From: Protonemura montana
Taxonomy: Eukaryota > Arthropoda > Insecta > Plecoptera > Nemouridae
DNA: 64,000 nt
Direction: 5' to 3'
Assembly (NCBI GenBank): GCA_947568835.1
Contig: OX387606.1
Location: 18,819,940 to 18,883,939 of the forward strand
Made by a program: the position numbers and the translations under genes. Positions 9,601 to 22,000 of the stretch are shown piece after piece (position 1 is the stretch's first letter; each line of letters starts with the position of its first letter). The notes beneath the pieces are model-generated. The model ran no database searches. It saw only the letters and a program-made list of their open reading frames with translations, and was not told where the DNA came from.

Positions 9601-12600
9601 CGACCTCAGACTCCCCGCTTGGATCGCTGACTCCGTAAGGGTTTTCCGCCTTCAATCTGAATTTGTACTCGGATCCTTCTATCAAGTCGCCGAGGGTAGT
9701 CGTCAGCTGTCTACAAGTGGCTGCCTTCAGCCAAACATTCCAACCAAGCTGAAAATTGAAACGTTTTGAATAAGAGCTGCTCCTGAAAGCAAATTGCAGG
9801 GACACGAAAGCAGTGGCTTTGACACAAACCCTGTAATATTCAACGATGTAGTTTCCAATCTTGCAGCCTCCATCGTCTTCAGGTTTAGTCCACGACAGGG
9901 TGACGGATCTTCCCAATGTCATCACGACCTTCGCTTTGCCAGGGGGCACGGGGCGGTCTGCAACAACAATCAAGTAAAAACACATTCTCAAACGTATTTT
10001 TCTTCTCACATTTGTTTTTAAACTTTATCCCTACCCGAATACTCTTTTAAAAACATGTTTCTAGCCTCAGATTTGAATTTAAACTCGTAGCCTACAGCTA
10101 CATTTTTCACCATCGTTTCAGAACTTGTGCTAGCAAGCGGAACTACCCTATTATGAAGTTGTTCCCGATTGAGATTCTATATTCTCCATTTTCCTGATCT
10201 CTTCCTGGTCATCAAAAGTTAAGTTTCTTCGTTCCCTTATACCCCCTTCGTTAGAAGGGGGTCCTTTCGTTCCCCTTAGTTTCCTAACTATCCCTTAGAT
10301 CAAAGTTAGTGAAAAAATGTTGGTAAGAAAGTTTTAACTTTTACCAAGCACTGCGTCCCCATTTAAGGTAACCCTCTCCCTCAATAGCCTTCATCAAACT
10401 AGCACTTATTAGTCTGAGATCAAACAACCTATTCACCTGTGACAGTGACCAGCACCGACACGACGTCCTCCCCTAGCCTGTTTGTCGCCTTGACCTGGTA
10501 CTCTCCCCGGTCGTGTCGTTTGGCCTCCCCGACGCGCAGCGAGGAGTAACGGTCGGTGTTGGCGACCTCGTATCGGCCCCCGAACACCACTTGCTCCCCG
10601 TTGTGGAACCACGTGACACGGGGTAAGGGGCGCCCGGTCACAGACACCTTCAGCTTGATGATCTCGTCCATTTCAAACAGCAACCCGTCTTCGTATTGTC
10701 GGGGCAAGCGGATACGAGGTGGTGCTGGAATCAAGAAGAAATCGATTCAGAAAATTAGGTCACCGATAGTAAGTCTTATACACTTGTTTTCTCGGGCAGT
10801 CTAGCAAAAGACCAAAGATAAGAAAAGTCTCCAACTTTTTTAAATGTTGCCATACCAGTATTTACTTTTTCTAAAAGAAAGTTAACTTTCATGTCCCCTG
10901 GGGGTAGATTTAAAATCGTGTATGCGTAGGAAAATGCATTAGACATTTTTAACTTTATACCTTCCAGTCGTAGTTTGGCCTTCGTAACGACGTGTCCAAC
11001 TCGGTTGGTCGCAGTGCACTTGACTTCGCCTTCGTCGCTGAAAGCAGCTTGGAAGATGACCAGTGAACTTGTTTCGTTCTCTGTTAGGATCTTGGTACGG
11101 CGACTGCTGAATATCTCGAAGCCGTCTTTGAACCAAGCTATCTTCGGGGTGGGGGTGCCACGGTAGTGTACCAAGAACTCGGCCTGAAGAAAGGAAATCA
11201 TGTCATCAACCATTTTCACCACAGCATCAGCATGAGACACCAGTACCAACACCAGCAACAGCACCAGCATCAGCACCAGCACCAGCACCAGAACCAGCAC
11301 CAGTACTAGCACTAGATCTTGGTCACTTATGGTAAGTTTAATGTAAAGTTTAAGAGGAAAAAGCTTTGCGTAACATCTTATATTTAGGCATCAAATATCC
11401 TATAGTGATGGAAAATTTCATTCAATATGAAATTAAAGAAATTTTATTCTTAATTAATTGGAGCAATCGAATTTATTTTTTCTGGAAGTTAAATTATCCA
11501 TTATATCGTCGAGTCTCGTTTTATATCGTTCCCAGAATTAAACTTTTTTTTTTATCGATTTGTGGTGTGTTACAACTTGCGAGTCTCTGCGAGTGCCACT
11601 GGTCTCATGACGTCGGTATATGTGTGGGTGATAGTGAGGATGAAATTGAACGAAGCCAAGTCTAGACGGAAGGTTCCGTAATTCAGTCTACTTTTGTTGA
11701 AAAGAAAGGGAACACTGGCATAACGTTCCTTCCGAAGGACAATACAATTCGAGCTTCAGGATTCTCTACAAAGCCATGTCTAGAGCTTGATAAGCAATGT
11801 GAATGAAGTTAAATGAATCCCTGCAACAAAACTATTAATAACTCCCGAACAGACTGTAATAGGTACTATGGTCACCCATCCGATACCAGACCCAGCTCAG
11901 TGTCGCTTAACTTTATTGAACACACCAAACCGTCCAGTAAAGTACGCTGTAGTATCATCCATTAAAGCCTGATTGACAGTCATCAGCACTGTTTATGACA
12001 TGAAGGTAAATAACGTTTCCAATTTTTTTAGTCGACATCAGCCATTTCACCTTTTCGTTCTCGAGTGCAGTAGTGTCTTTAAGTTCTTGTGTGAAGTGTG
12101 GTGCAGCCGCCGCCGACCTTTGCAGCGTGACTGTGAGTGGTTCCGACAGTTCCCCTGGTTCCGAGATTCCAGCCGCGTTCTCAGCGCTCACGCGGAACTG
12201 GTAGCGCCAACCCGGTTCTAAACCGCTCAAGGTGAGGTCGGTGGATGTCACCATGGCTGGGGTGGCTCTCACCCAGTGAGGGGAACCGGTTCGACGGTGC
12301 TCGACCAGGTAACCTGGACAGAGGAGTTATAGAGTTACAATTAGGCACACTGTACCAGTTTTAGTTCATCTTGCAGTGCACGCTGATATTTGAGATGCTA
12401 TTTAGGTAGCATATATCAGAGTACATATATATATCGGAGTACCATTTTGCAGCCTAATTGATAGCCTAATTTTTTTTTTTTAATTCTTAATTATTTAAAA
12501 TCCATAAAATGCTTGAAAACTCCACATTATGAGTGATGGTGCTAGATTTAGTAAATTTAATACACTTATAATTAATCAGATCTGATCAGATTGCCCAGAT

Positions 12601-13968
12601 ACTTTAGATTTTGCAGCGCTTAGCTGCATTTTACCAAAACAGTGGAAATTTCGCTCGACCTGCCCTAAACAGGCATATTTTTTAAATGTATATTTTTTAA
12701 ATATATTTAAAAAAATCCGAGGGATAAGGAAACGACTCCATCAAAGTGAACTTCATTTTTCCCGAGCATTTTTCCATGTATGTTTATGCTTGACAGTCGT
12801 CGCTTGGGAAAACTTTTGAGTACCGGTAATCGGCGCTCCTCCGTCGTTTTCTGGTGGCTCCCATCGGATGGTGACGACGTCCGGTTGGTTGTGAGGGGTG
12901 CCCGGGACCAGCTGTGGTTTTCCCGGAGGTGACGGCTTGTCTGCAATAACAGGCAGTGCTGGTTACAACACTTTAAAGACAAGTAATTTCACTACTTCAT
13001 GTTGCTAGAACCATACGATTCATGTTGCGAAATGGATGTCCAAAGTCACTTTTACAATAATAGTATGCTCTAGAGTGAGTAACAGGGCAGGTTTTTCTTG
13101 CCAGCATAGAATTTTCTAGGTTTTATACACAATGGGTTTTCCATGATGATGAATCTTGAGCCGACGTCACGAAGAATTAGATAAATTATTGACATGATGA
13201 GATTGAAGCTGGCAGGATCAACATTTATGTTGTCTTGTTTTACTTGGACGACATTTGATGAACACCACATGGCTCGTTGTCATAACAGTATGTATGCGTC
13301 GTTAAACATAAATTCAACTCGTTGGTCTGATCTGTAATGGTTATTCCAATTGAACCAAAAATCACCATACATGTATTTTCACTAAAAAAGTTGTTTTCCA
13401 CTGATATTTTTAAAGCTTTACCGGATAAAATTGTCTGGTATGGTGGTATTTTTGTCTCGTTACCTGCGACTAAGTGCACAAAACCGGACTTCCATTGCAA
13501 TCACGATGACAGCGAGTGATTGTTTTGTAACAAACACAAACAAAATGTCGCAACGGACATCACGCCCGGCCAAGACAGGACGAAACAAGTGAAACAACAG
13601 AGCAGCGACAGCACATGGGCCCATGTAACTTACATCCAAAAATAAACATCTCGTCTAGCTCAACAACACACCGTCTCCGTGGTTATACACTAGACCTGAT
13701 TCTTAGAAAGAGAATACTATTTAAAAACTACGCTCATACTCATTTCACTTTCCATTCGAAACCCACGAGCTACATCAATCAAGATATCAACACCAGGCAG
13801 TCAATTTGACGTTTCCATTTCAAATTTATAAAAATATAAATATTTCTGTATAAACAATATTAATTTTAGTCCATGCTTGTCGATATTGATAGACATACCA
13901 GCATTGCTCCAGTGCACGTATTTCTTGTTGCCCTTCTTCGGGAGCCCTTTAGTCGGGGCGTTACCCAT
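6605..13968 (-). CDS. Titin-like Ig/FN3 protein with C-terminal membrane segment, 1,348 residues, nine exons
   Basis: Minus exons, in order: 13,968-13,899; 12,940-12,824; 12,313-12,051; 11,183-10,961; 10,724-10,437; 9,957-9,830; 9,748-9,576; 9,471-8,849; 8,766-6,605. All phases agree and the total is 4,047 nt. The start MGNAPTKGL has an in-frame TAG 13 codons upstream and fits the N-myristoylation pattern (Gly2, Thr6). Domains: FN3 about 24-122 (PPENDGGAPITGYLVEH), Ig about 130-224 (IAWFKDG, DEGEVKCTATN), Ig about 225-321 (VTWFHNG, DRGEYQVKATN), FN3 about 321-420 (PEDDGGCKIGNYIVEYY). About 421-1,290 is disordered, with an acidic tract at about 816-877 and SP/TP-rich motifs. Residues about 1,297-1,330 are hydrophobic and may form a single-pass or hairpin anchor, followed by the basic end RWRRKKE. 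The FN3-Ig-Ig-FN3 order and wording resemble the titin segment just before the titin kinase, but no kinase follows. A sarcomere or sarcoplasmic-reticulum role is inferred from the family. Confidence 0.85.
9958..10436 (-). other. Intron of the titin-like gene
   Basis: No gene seen. It contains a perfect 9-bp hairpin with a four-base loop at 10,241-10,262 (ACCCCCTTC, gtta, GAAGGGGGT). Confidence 0.7.
11184..12050 (-). other. Intron of the titin-like gene with CAG/CAC minisatellite
   Basis: About 11,235-11,310 is a run of imperfect six-base units of the accagc type. On the minus strand it reads as a false Val/Leu-rich ORF next to the exon. The rest is AT-rich with no gene seen. Confidence 0.7.
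12314..12823 (-). other. Intron of the titin-like gene
   Basis: AT-rich, with short T and AT runs (about 12,425-12,485). No exon seen. It splits the first FN3 domain at the TGY position. Confidence 0.65.
12941..13898 (-). other. First coding intron of the titin-like gene
   Basis: No exon or repeat array seen. The minus ORF at 13,240-13,500 lacks splice context and has a non-coding composition. Confidence 0.6.
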
Positions 13969-14055
13969 CACTCCGTGGTGGTCGCGATCGCCGACACAGC
14001 ACCCCTAAGTCCTAGCCTGTGCCCAGCATTGGACCGATATAGACCACAGCATTAC

Positions 14056-14141
14056 CTGAAAGACTCTGGGGGAGCACTAGCCTTCAATTCTGCCTTGAAA
14101 GCTTCGCCCGTCAGACTGAACGCTGCTCTTAGGCACTCGCT
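14056..14141 (-). other. Possible 5' untranslated exon of the titin-like gene
   Basis: On the minus strand an acceptor (TTAATTTAG) and a donor (TTTCAG|GTAATG) bracket 86 bases. A further acceptor GGGCACAG at about 14,017 could begin the exon carrying the ATG. In-frame TAG between that acceptor and the ATG means the bracketed segment cannot extend the protein, so it would be leader sequence. Confidence 0.3.
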
Positions 14142-17100
14142 CTAAATTAAGAAGATTCGTGGCGGAACAACATCGATGGGATTAAAATTGTCGTTGAGTA
14201 AAAAACCGAGCTTGATTTTTGATGATGCTATGAACCGTACAATTTATTTTTGATATCACATCGAGCAGTGCGAATTGAACTAGATTAATGATCTCGCATC
14301 TTGGGTCGCATTGCAGCATCGTCTTCAATGTAAAGTATCTTGGTCGAAAATAGCTCTACTAGTTCACGCGTCAGATGCTGTAATCTGGCGACGGTTTGTT
14401 CAAGTATTACTCCAGCTCGTTTCAGCTCGCTGGCTCCATCTAGGCCCGCACTACTCTAGCGCCTTCTCTCAGGTGTGAAGGCTTTCATATGTTTAGAAAT
14501 TTAATACAGAACGTTAGATTTAAAGGTTGCGGTCAATTGATTTTTTAGCTATATGAACAGTCTTAAGAAAGCCTTTTTGCGTGTTAAATCGTGAATGAAT
14601 CGCTGAAAACACATTTTTGTCAAAATATCGCAAAAAATATCACCAAAACTCCACAAACCCCAAAAAAATTAAATTATCGCAGTTCATTTTATCTTAAGTG
14701 CAGTCACTGGAGTGTGAAACACGTCGTATTTGTGTCGATGTCAAGTTACGAACCTCTGGCGCGTACATCTTCCGTCGAGGGGTCGACGTCCTTCTTTGAC
14801 CAATAGCTGCCTCGCCCGGGGCGTCCTGAGGTCGCTACCATCCAATGGCAGGCGCCTTCGGGTCCGCGCAAGGACCAAGGAGCCATCCTGGAGGACGTTC
14901 GCTCAGATCAATGAATTTCACGCACTTTTGTCCACGATGTCACACTTTTAGAGTCGTGCTAAAGAACTGTAAACAAAGTGGCAGTGCATGACTTTCAGTT
15001 TTCTCACTGCTGTCAACGGTAGCTTAATTTATTCAACGAAAGCTGAAAATTGGGTGTAGTACAATTGCTGTAAATCTGTTTGGTAAATAGACTCGGTTTT
15101 CTTAAATGGATTACACTTTAAGGAAATTCGATTCATTGTGCTCAATTTTGGTGCGAGTTAAGGTGATCCATGGCACACCTTTAGTTTATCGTTAGTCGTG
15201 ACCTCTCAATTGGTTGTTGATCGCGCTGGAAGTTGTCTGGCTTCGGGAATACACGTGCTGGTAAAACAGTGAGAAAGATCAAAGTGTTGATGAGACAGCG
15301 AAGTGCCCAGAAAAACAGCATAGCTCCGTGATAAAAATTAATAATAACTTGAATGCTCTTATGTGCATTTATCATAGAATCTTCTCCGCTAAATGTGCTC
15401 CGTTTAGAGAAATGGATTGTTTATTTTATTTGTTCTAACACCAATTAAGTGTAATTTAGAATTAGAAGTGATTCTGTCTCAATTAATTAAAACAATGGTT
15501 CTTAGAGTGTAAATCTTAGTAAACAATCATTTCCTGCACTATTCTTTTACGATCGAAAAATGTGTCGATATCGATATAAAGAACTTGAGCCATTGCCCCA
15601 AATTGCAGATCATTGTCAGAACTGCAACCGATTCATCAGACAACCCACAATTTTGTCTCTCATTCACCGTAGAAGTGGACCAAAGGTTCGGCCAGATCGC
15701 CGCTAAAAATCATCCGGGCATTTAAATCATTCCCGACCGACGTCAAGTAGTTCCACACACTCGCACACCTTGACTCTCGAAGACCTGATAGTTTACGGTA
15801 TTCTTGAACTTGTGGTCGAAGTGGCGCAGAGATCACCGGCATAGAAGCTGGCTTTAGTATAATTTGCAAGCTGTAAGGAGGAGGAGATGAGTCGAGCTGG
15901 GAGGTTGGCTGGCTGGCTGGCTGGCTGATGCTCATGTTCATGAGATGGTTGCTGAGTGCAGACGATGGAGAATGCAGTGGGAGATCGTTTTGCCTCGAAG
16001 GCTTTGCAGCAAGCTCACGGGCTGTGCACCAAAGATGCTGGAGCAAGATACCGAGTAAAGAACGGTTAACACAGTTTGAGAAAACACCAAATTTTGAGTT
16101 CCCCTTATCGATATTTAAACTACTAGATATTATATAATTTGAAATTTAAATGTCTTCTCGAGACTGGTTACAAGATCCAAAAATAACTTGTTTCATACAT
16201 GTAAATTCTTATTTAAATTGCAAATGCTTGCAATGTGTTGAGTATTTTATTGTAACAAACCGTAGGATTATCTAAAAAATGTGTGCCCAAAGTTTTAAGT
16301 AAAGCACTTAAGTTACCTAACTATTTACAGCTGTTACAAACAATGAATCTTTTAGGCGTATACCTTATAAATGAGTGTAAACATAATAAAATGGCTCAAT
16401 TTTCTTTAACTGTGTCAAATGATGTTGATTTAGATAAACATGATTCCCTGTAAGATATGGCTTGTTTCGGTCGTCGAGTTTTTACCCTAGCCGCGCTGGC
16501 TGCTCTGGTTTACGCGCTCTCGACTATCAAGCAGCCAGCACTGGTAGGTGGAGCTCCTAGGAGTACAAACAAGTTGCTGGTGATGAACGCAGCGAAGTCG
16601 GCCGGTGGTGTCCACCGTCCTGGTACCTTCCATAGTGGTACCTGTTGGTTGCCGTTCAGACTCAGTTATCGCGGCAAGTCGACTCTGTGAGGAGCGGCAC
16701 GCGTGTTCGCTGCTCACGCTCGGCTACCTTAGCTGCACTCACCTGCATTCAGCTGCGTTCGAATGCATTCGGCTGCTGGACCGCCAGCTGAGATGCTGTG
16801 ACGTTTGGGATTATTAGTGACAACAATGCGTGCCAACCAATAGGTAAAGTTTTGAAATAAATAAATATATTTGTATTTTTTTGTGGTAAATTTTCTAAAA
16901 ATGTGTGTGGTTTATACATTTTCGATAATTTCCTTAATACTGTGAATTGATTCTTCTCTCAGTCATATCTAAGTTCCTCTTCTGAGCTTTATATTTCAAA
17001 TATTCTGTAAACTGAACGTTTCTGTTGTTGTTTTCCGCTTCTAAGTACACACTGATCACACTGATCGGTCAACTTAGTTCAAATTAATTCGACTGTCGTC

Positions 17101-19048
17101 GAGTCATCTGGCTTGCTAGTGGAAGGTCTTCATGTTCATGCGCACCTATCCCACAGCAGCAGTCAACGACACTTACCTGATCACAGCGAGTAATTTTGTC
17201 TGGCTCATCTTAGAAACTAGTTTTTCTGGCAGTTTATCAGCTGCCCCGAGGACACTATCAACTTTTTCCAGTGATTAGCTTCTGATCACCCGCCAAAGTA
17301 TTGTTATTAAAATTGCATTATTAAGTTAACCGTACATTTTTAAATTTAAATATCATAAAATTTTTGTTACCATACGATATGATTAGTCTGTTTATTATCA
17401 TCGTCGTGATCAATCAACAAATGTGCCTGTTCTAATTACCAAAGTATGTTAAAGTAGTTAACTTTTATTCCTTTCATGATAACGGATTCATGACCTCATT
17501 TTGTTTATTCATTCGTTTTATTAATGTTGTAATCTACCTATGGGCTTATGAAATGATTCGGAACGGCATTCAGTAAGTCCCTTTCTACTATCAACACCGA
17601 GTACCGTGCATTCATCTCACCCAAGATTTGCAAGCGGATACTTATAATAAAATACCTCCAATCGCTGGTTCTGTACACAAGCTGCCGAAAATCTACTCGG
17701 TTCCTTTCCGTCGTCTACGATATTGATTCATTATGATATGCTCAGGAATAAATTAGCATTAACAATAAGATCCGCGAAGCCGAACCCTTTATCTTTGAAC
17801 CTATGCATTCCTAATGTTTTAAATACTATAAATGTTGATTTCTTAATACTTTTCACACAGGGTCATAATTCCCTAACCGTCCAGGTGTAAAAAACGTAAT
17901 ATCTTTATGAGACGAGAAAGATTTCGCAGTACTGCTTGTAAAAATGCGACACTTTTTGCGTCTCCTACGATCGGCAGCCACGTCTTTACGTTTCGCCAAG
18001 CGACTCGTGAGCCACAGCATTCCTCGGCTGGGTGGAGGATTTGATCGCATTTAGGGCGCAGTTGACATCGACAGGGTGTTACAATCGCGTGGAGGTGTAA
18101 CAATGTGTAGACAGGTCATTGTTGTGTCGCACTCCTGTCTGGCGATGGCGCCAATTGCTCAGCCTCACCTCAAAGACATGTGTGTTTGTGCGTGTGTTCT
18201 CATGTGTGCTTGCCGCATGGCCTGACCTGATTGATCCTGTAGCATGATAAGATATTGATTTGACAGCTCTTTAACAGAAATTTCACGCACACTTTCATAT
18301 TTCTGTTGGGACAGTTGTTTCTTAGCTGATCGATTAGTTAACCGTAGTTTTCGAGCGATTTTAATCCTGCTGTTTTTTGTATTACATTCCTGTCGCTATT
18401 TCTGTGTTGATTGTTCGGTCTCCATTCAATTTCAATGATTGCTGATTGAAGCATTCGATGATTGTGAAAGTTTTATTTCTATTAAATTCCTGTACAACGA
18501 AAGCCTGCGTGATTCGATTGCCATAAGTCAAGAGAAAATGAAAATGAAAAACCAAAGAAAAAAATGTTAACTTACGGCTTGATTAGTGTCAAGCAAGAGA
18601 AAGATTTCCTGAGGAAATTATTTATTAGATTGCATATCACCATAATAAGTAGATAAATATAGCTGAGTATTGTGCATAACGTTCGGAATTTACAAAGGCG
18701 AACACGACGTGAAATGCTAATTTAATGGCATCGTCTTTCATAAAAGTGCATTGCATGCAAGCCAATGCATTAGAGAATATGCAGCATTCCAAGGAAGGCT
18801 GTTGCCTATGACCGAAGGCGTAAAAATACGGAGGTGGAGATTTTGTGGGAAGAACGAACATTTTACAAGACATCGCAAATAAAGCCATCGCGTGGGAAGT
18901 GGCCAGAGTGCAGCGTGTACTGCATTCTGCCAATTTGTCAGATGCCAATACGCAATTCAATAATTTCAATTCGTTCTTTGCCAGCTAGTGAGTTTTTTTA
19001 CGCCTCTCCAAACCTCCGACACAACATATGTTAATTTTTTTATTACAG
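14142..19048. other. Intergenic region and leader of the SESTD1-like gene
   Basis: This lies between the divergent titin-like and SESTD1-like genes and should contain both promoters. The SESTD1-like ATG sits two bases after an acceptor (TTATTACAG at 19,040-19,048), so at least one untranslated exon lies in this stretch, but I cannot place it. A (GGCT)n run is at about 15,904-15,925. A GC-richer patch lies at about 17,950-18,090. Apart from the candidate at 16,457-16,690 I see no gene. Confidence 0.45.
16457..16690 (+). CDS. Possible small secreted peptide
   Basis: A 77-codon ORF whose first residues (MACFGRRVFTLAALAALVY) look like a signal peptide: a basic start followed by an Ala/Leu core. 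A GTAGGT donor-like site occurs inside, at about 16,544, so the ORF may be only a first exon. Tandem AATAAA signals follow at about 16,855-16,866. No family is recognised and the remainder lacks obvious motifs. It could also be chance, because a GC-rich patch of Ala/Leu codons easily gives this pattern. Confidence 0.25.
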   Translation: MACFGRRVFTLAALAALVYALSTIKQPALVGGAPRSTNKLLVMNAAKSAGGVHRPGTFHSGTCWLPFRLSYRGKSTL

Positions 19049-19050
19049 AC

Positions 19051-22000
19051 ATGGAAGCGGCTGACATTTTGACCGCTCTGGAAGAGCGACTGGCCATCGT
19101 GCCCGGAGGGAGAGACGACGATGGAAGACCGTTGATCATTATCACAGTCCCTCCTGAAGGATTCACCTGGAACAAAGAACATCTTGACACGGTTCTCAAA
19201 TACCTTGTGTCGATATTTAGGTAACTATAACCAATCTGCGACGGAAGTCTGCTTTTAAGTAAACATCCTTTCAAAGTCACTCGCATCTTGTTTTTGAAAG
19301 GATGCTACGTGACCCTCGTATCGCTTACAGAAATCCATCCCACTGAGCCATACTTATCACACACACACCTGTCTGTTACCGTGTTGGTACTGAAACGATA
19401 ATGCCATATCCATATCCTTCGTTAACTGCTAAATAGTTCTTTCCTCTCACGAGTCACGAGACCTTACAGGCAGTAAAATTTCTATCAGAAAAGTGTGCTA
19501 GATGTTTAACTACGTGTTTAAATGCAGTCTTACAGGTATTCATGTCAATAGGAGCAGTATTTTTCAAGAAACCCTCATTGTTAACCGGAACAAAATAACT
19601 CGAGAAATTAACAAAGCAAAAGCCAAGCGTGTCTCCAAACACAAAAAGCTTACAAAAGAACCCAAGAATAATTAGTTAACACACTCTTGCTAGAAAGTAA
19701 TTTACATAATTATGGTATATTTTCAAGCTCATTGTTTTCACAGTATTAAATAATTACACGGCTCATTTGAGTACACCCATGAGCGTTGTGTACAATTGTG
19801 AGTAGGTAGTACACCATGGGTATCATTGGTACCGAACGATACAATTTTTTTTAGAAAATAGGTTTGAAAGTATATCTGTGTCTAGTGGATACAGAAAACT
19901 CTGTTCTGTACAATCGATATTTGCGTTTAAAACAATTGATTACGTGCTAGCTCCAATCAAGATTAACAGCATGGCTACATTGTATTTTAATCAGGGATAC
20001 GTGTTTAACATCCATGTTAACGCCGTCGTTAATTGACGTGTTTCTTTAGTGCCGAGTCGCGACGCTGTGGTCTTTCGGTGATAATCGACGCTCACCGCGG
20101 CGCTTGGCGGCTGGCGAGGAGCTGTCTGCGGCAAGTGACGACGACACTCGGCGCCGACGTCGCGGCGCTCATCATGGTGCGTCCCGACGCTTTCTGGGAC
20201 AAGCAGCGCGTCGACAACTGCGCTAAGATTCAGAGGGACGGAGAGGCAAGTTGATATCCGTTTTAGATTTTCTCTTAATAAATGTGCCTATAACATGTTT
20301 CAGGAGTAATACAAATAATTAGAAAAAATAGTACAAACAGCACTTGTGCTTTATTGGGATATTTATTTGGTGAATGGTCCTGGATTTGAGAAATGTTCAG
20401 GTTGTACACCTACTTATTGAAAACACAATTTTTTACCAAATAATTACAGATTTTTTGAAGGTGAAATAATTAGCAGAATATTCGATCCGCGAGGAATAAA
20501 AGAAAAGTGAAAATGGACAATATTTACTATGCACAAATAATGCAAAGTTATTACACAGCATAGCGAACAGAATAATGTTCAGGGAAATCTGATATAAAAA
20601 GTATTTAATTAAAACATGCGAATTAAAAATATCACTTAACTCTTCGTTGCATTTTCAGCATGTGTACATTCCAATATCTCGGCTTCCCAAATACGTTTCT
20701 GCGTCGCAGCTCCCAGAGGAACTGGGTGGCTCCTGGGTCTACAACCACCATCAATGGATCCAAACACGAATCGTAAGCCAGAACGTCCTTGCTCAAGTTC
20801 AAACCCCAACTCGCCTTGAGACATTCCTGCTATAAGACGTCGCGTTTGCAGTTCGTCGAGCGGTTCACAAAAGACGCCGAGGGCTCGTCGTCGGATTTGG
20901 AAAAACTTCGGCTTCGACTGACAAGCTACAGAGCTGGTCTCCGCGCGAGCAGCGCCCAGCAAATTCTTACCATCAATCGCGATTTCTTCGACGCGTCCGC
21001 CCTCCTCACCCAGAGGGTCTTCCACGCAGGTAGCCCACCAAAACGAACGTGATTTTCATGCTTTACCCTTCTGAAATGCTGCCGGGATCTTTTAAGCGGA
21101 GAGGGCGTAATAGGGGAAAGAAGTCTCATTAACGTTGGTCCCTTTTCAATCAAGCCTCAGGCAAATTGTTTATCGTTGGTTTTCAATGAAAATTTAATTG
21201 GGATTCGAGTTTTTGCTTAAATGCGTGGGTCTAATCCCTTGTGGCGTTGGTATGATGTCGAAGATTCAAAATGCCTGCATGTCCAAAATTGGTGAATGGT
21301 AAATCAAAATATTTTTATTTAAGAAAAAAAAACAAGTCGAAGTCACGAACTGGATTTATTTTGTAACTTGCATCGTGAAAGTGATTGGGAATTTGCAGCA
21401 ACGGAATGCAATATGCTGTGCATTACTGAAGCAACGACCTACTTATTTGCAAAAATGTCGAGTAGATGAACACGAGACGATCGAATCGCACACCGATGTC
21501 ATTTATTCGTCTCGAATCAAAGACGAAAAGAAATCTGCTTGCAGCTATGAAAGTCTTGTCTTCGACTTAATGGCACCATCCTTATATACCTGCAGTCGAA
21601 ATCCATGGGAATATTTTCTTACAACTAAAGATATTTAATGCCTCGGGATCCTTCCACAAATTATTTTAAAACGTTTCTAAAATATCATAAAGATTCAAAT
21701 TGAAAACCAAGCTGGAAGCTAGACTGGCCTCAATTTGCTGGCTTGCGTGAAGCGAACAGGACCAACTGCCGAGCGAAAGGTTTCACTGATTTCAAAATGT
21801 CTTCTTCGATCACATCTTCAATCAGGGAAGGAGCTGCTGCAGAGGATCGAGCTGGACTTTCCGGAGGCACACAGGCGATCAGGACGAGAGTCCACCACAC
21901 CACAAGATCTACTGGATAGCCGGGATAGAATCGATCGACTCCTGGAGGTGATCAACGTCAAACAGGTAAACCATTTTGTTCCGGTAAACATAGTTGTCCT

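Noticed and set aside
10776..11312. A Val/Leu-rich N-terminus upstream of an Ig exon
   Set aside because: The run comes from an intronic accagc repeat; the exon begins at an acceptor at 11,183.
13240..13500. Extra exon of the titin-like gene
   Set aside because: The exons at 13,968-13,899 and 12,940-12,824 join in phase without it, and it has no suitable splice sites.
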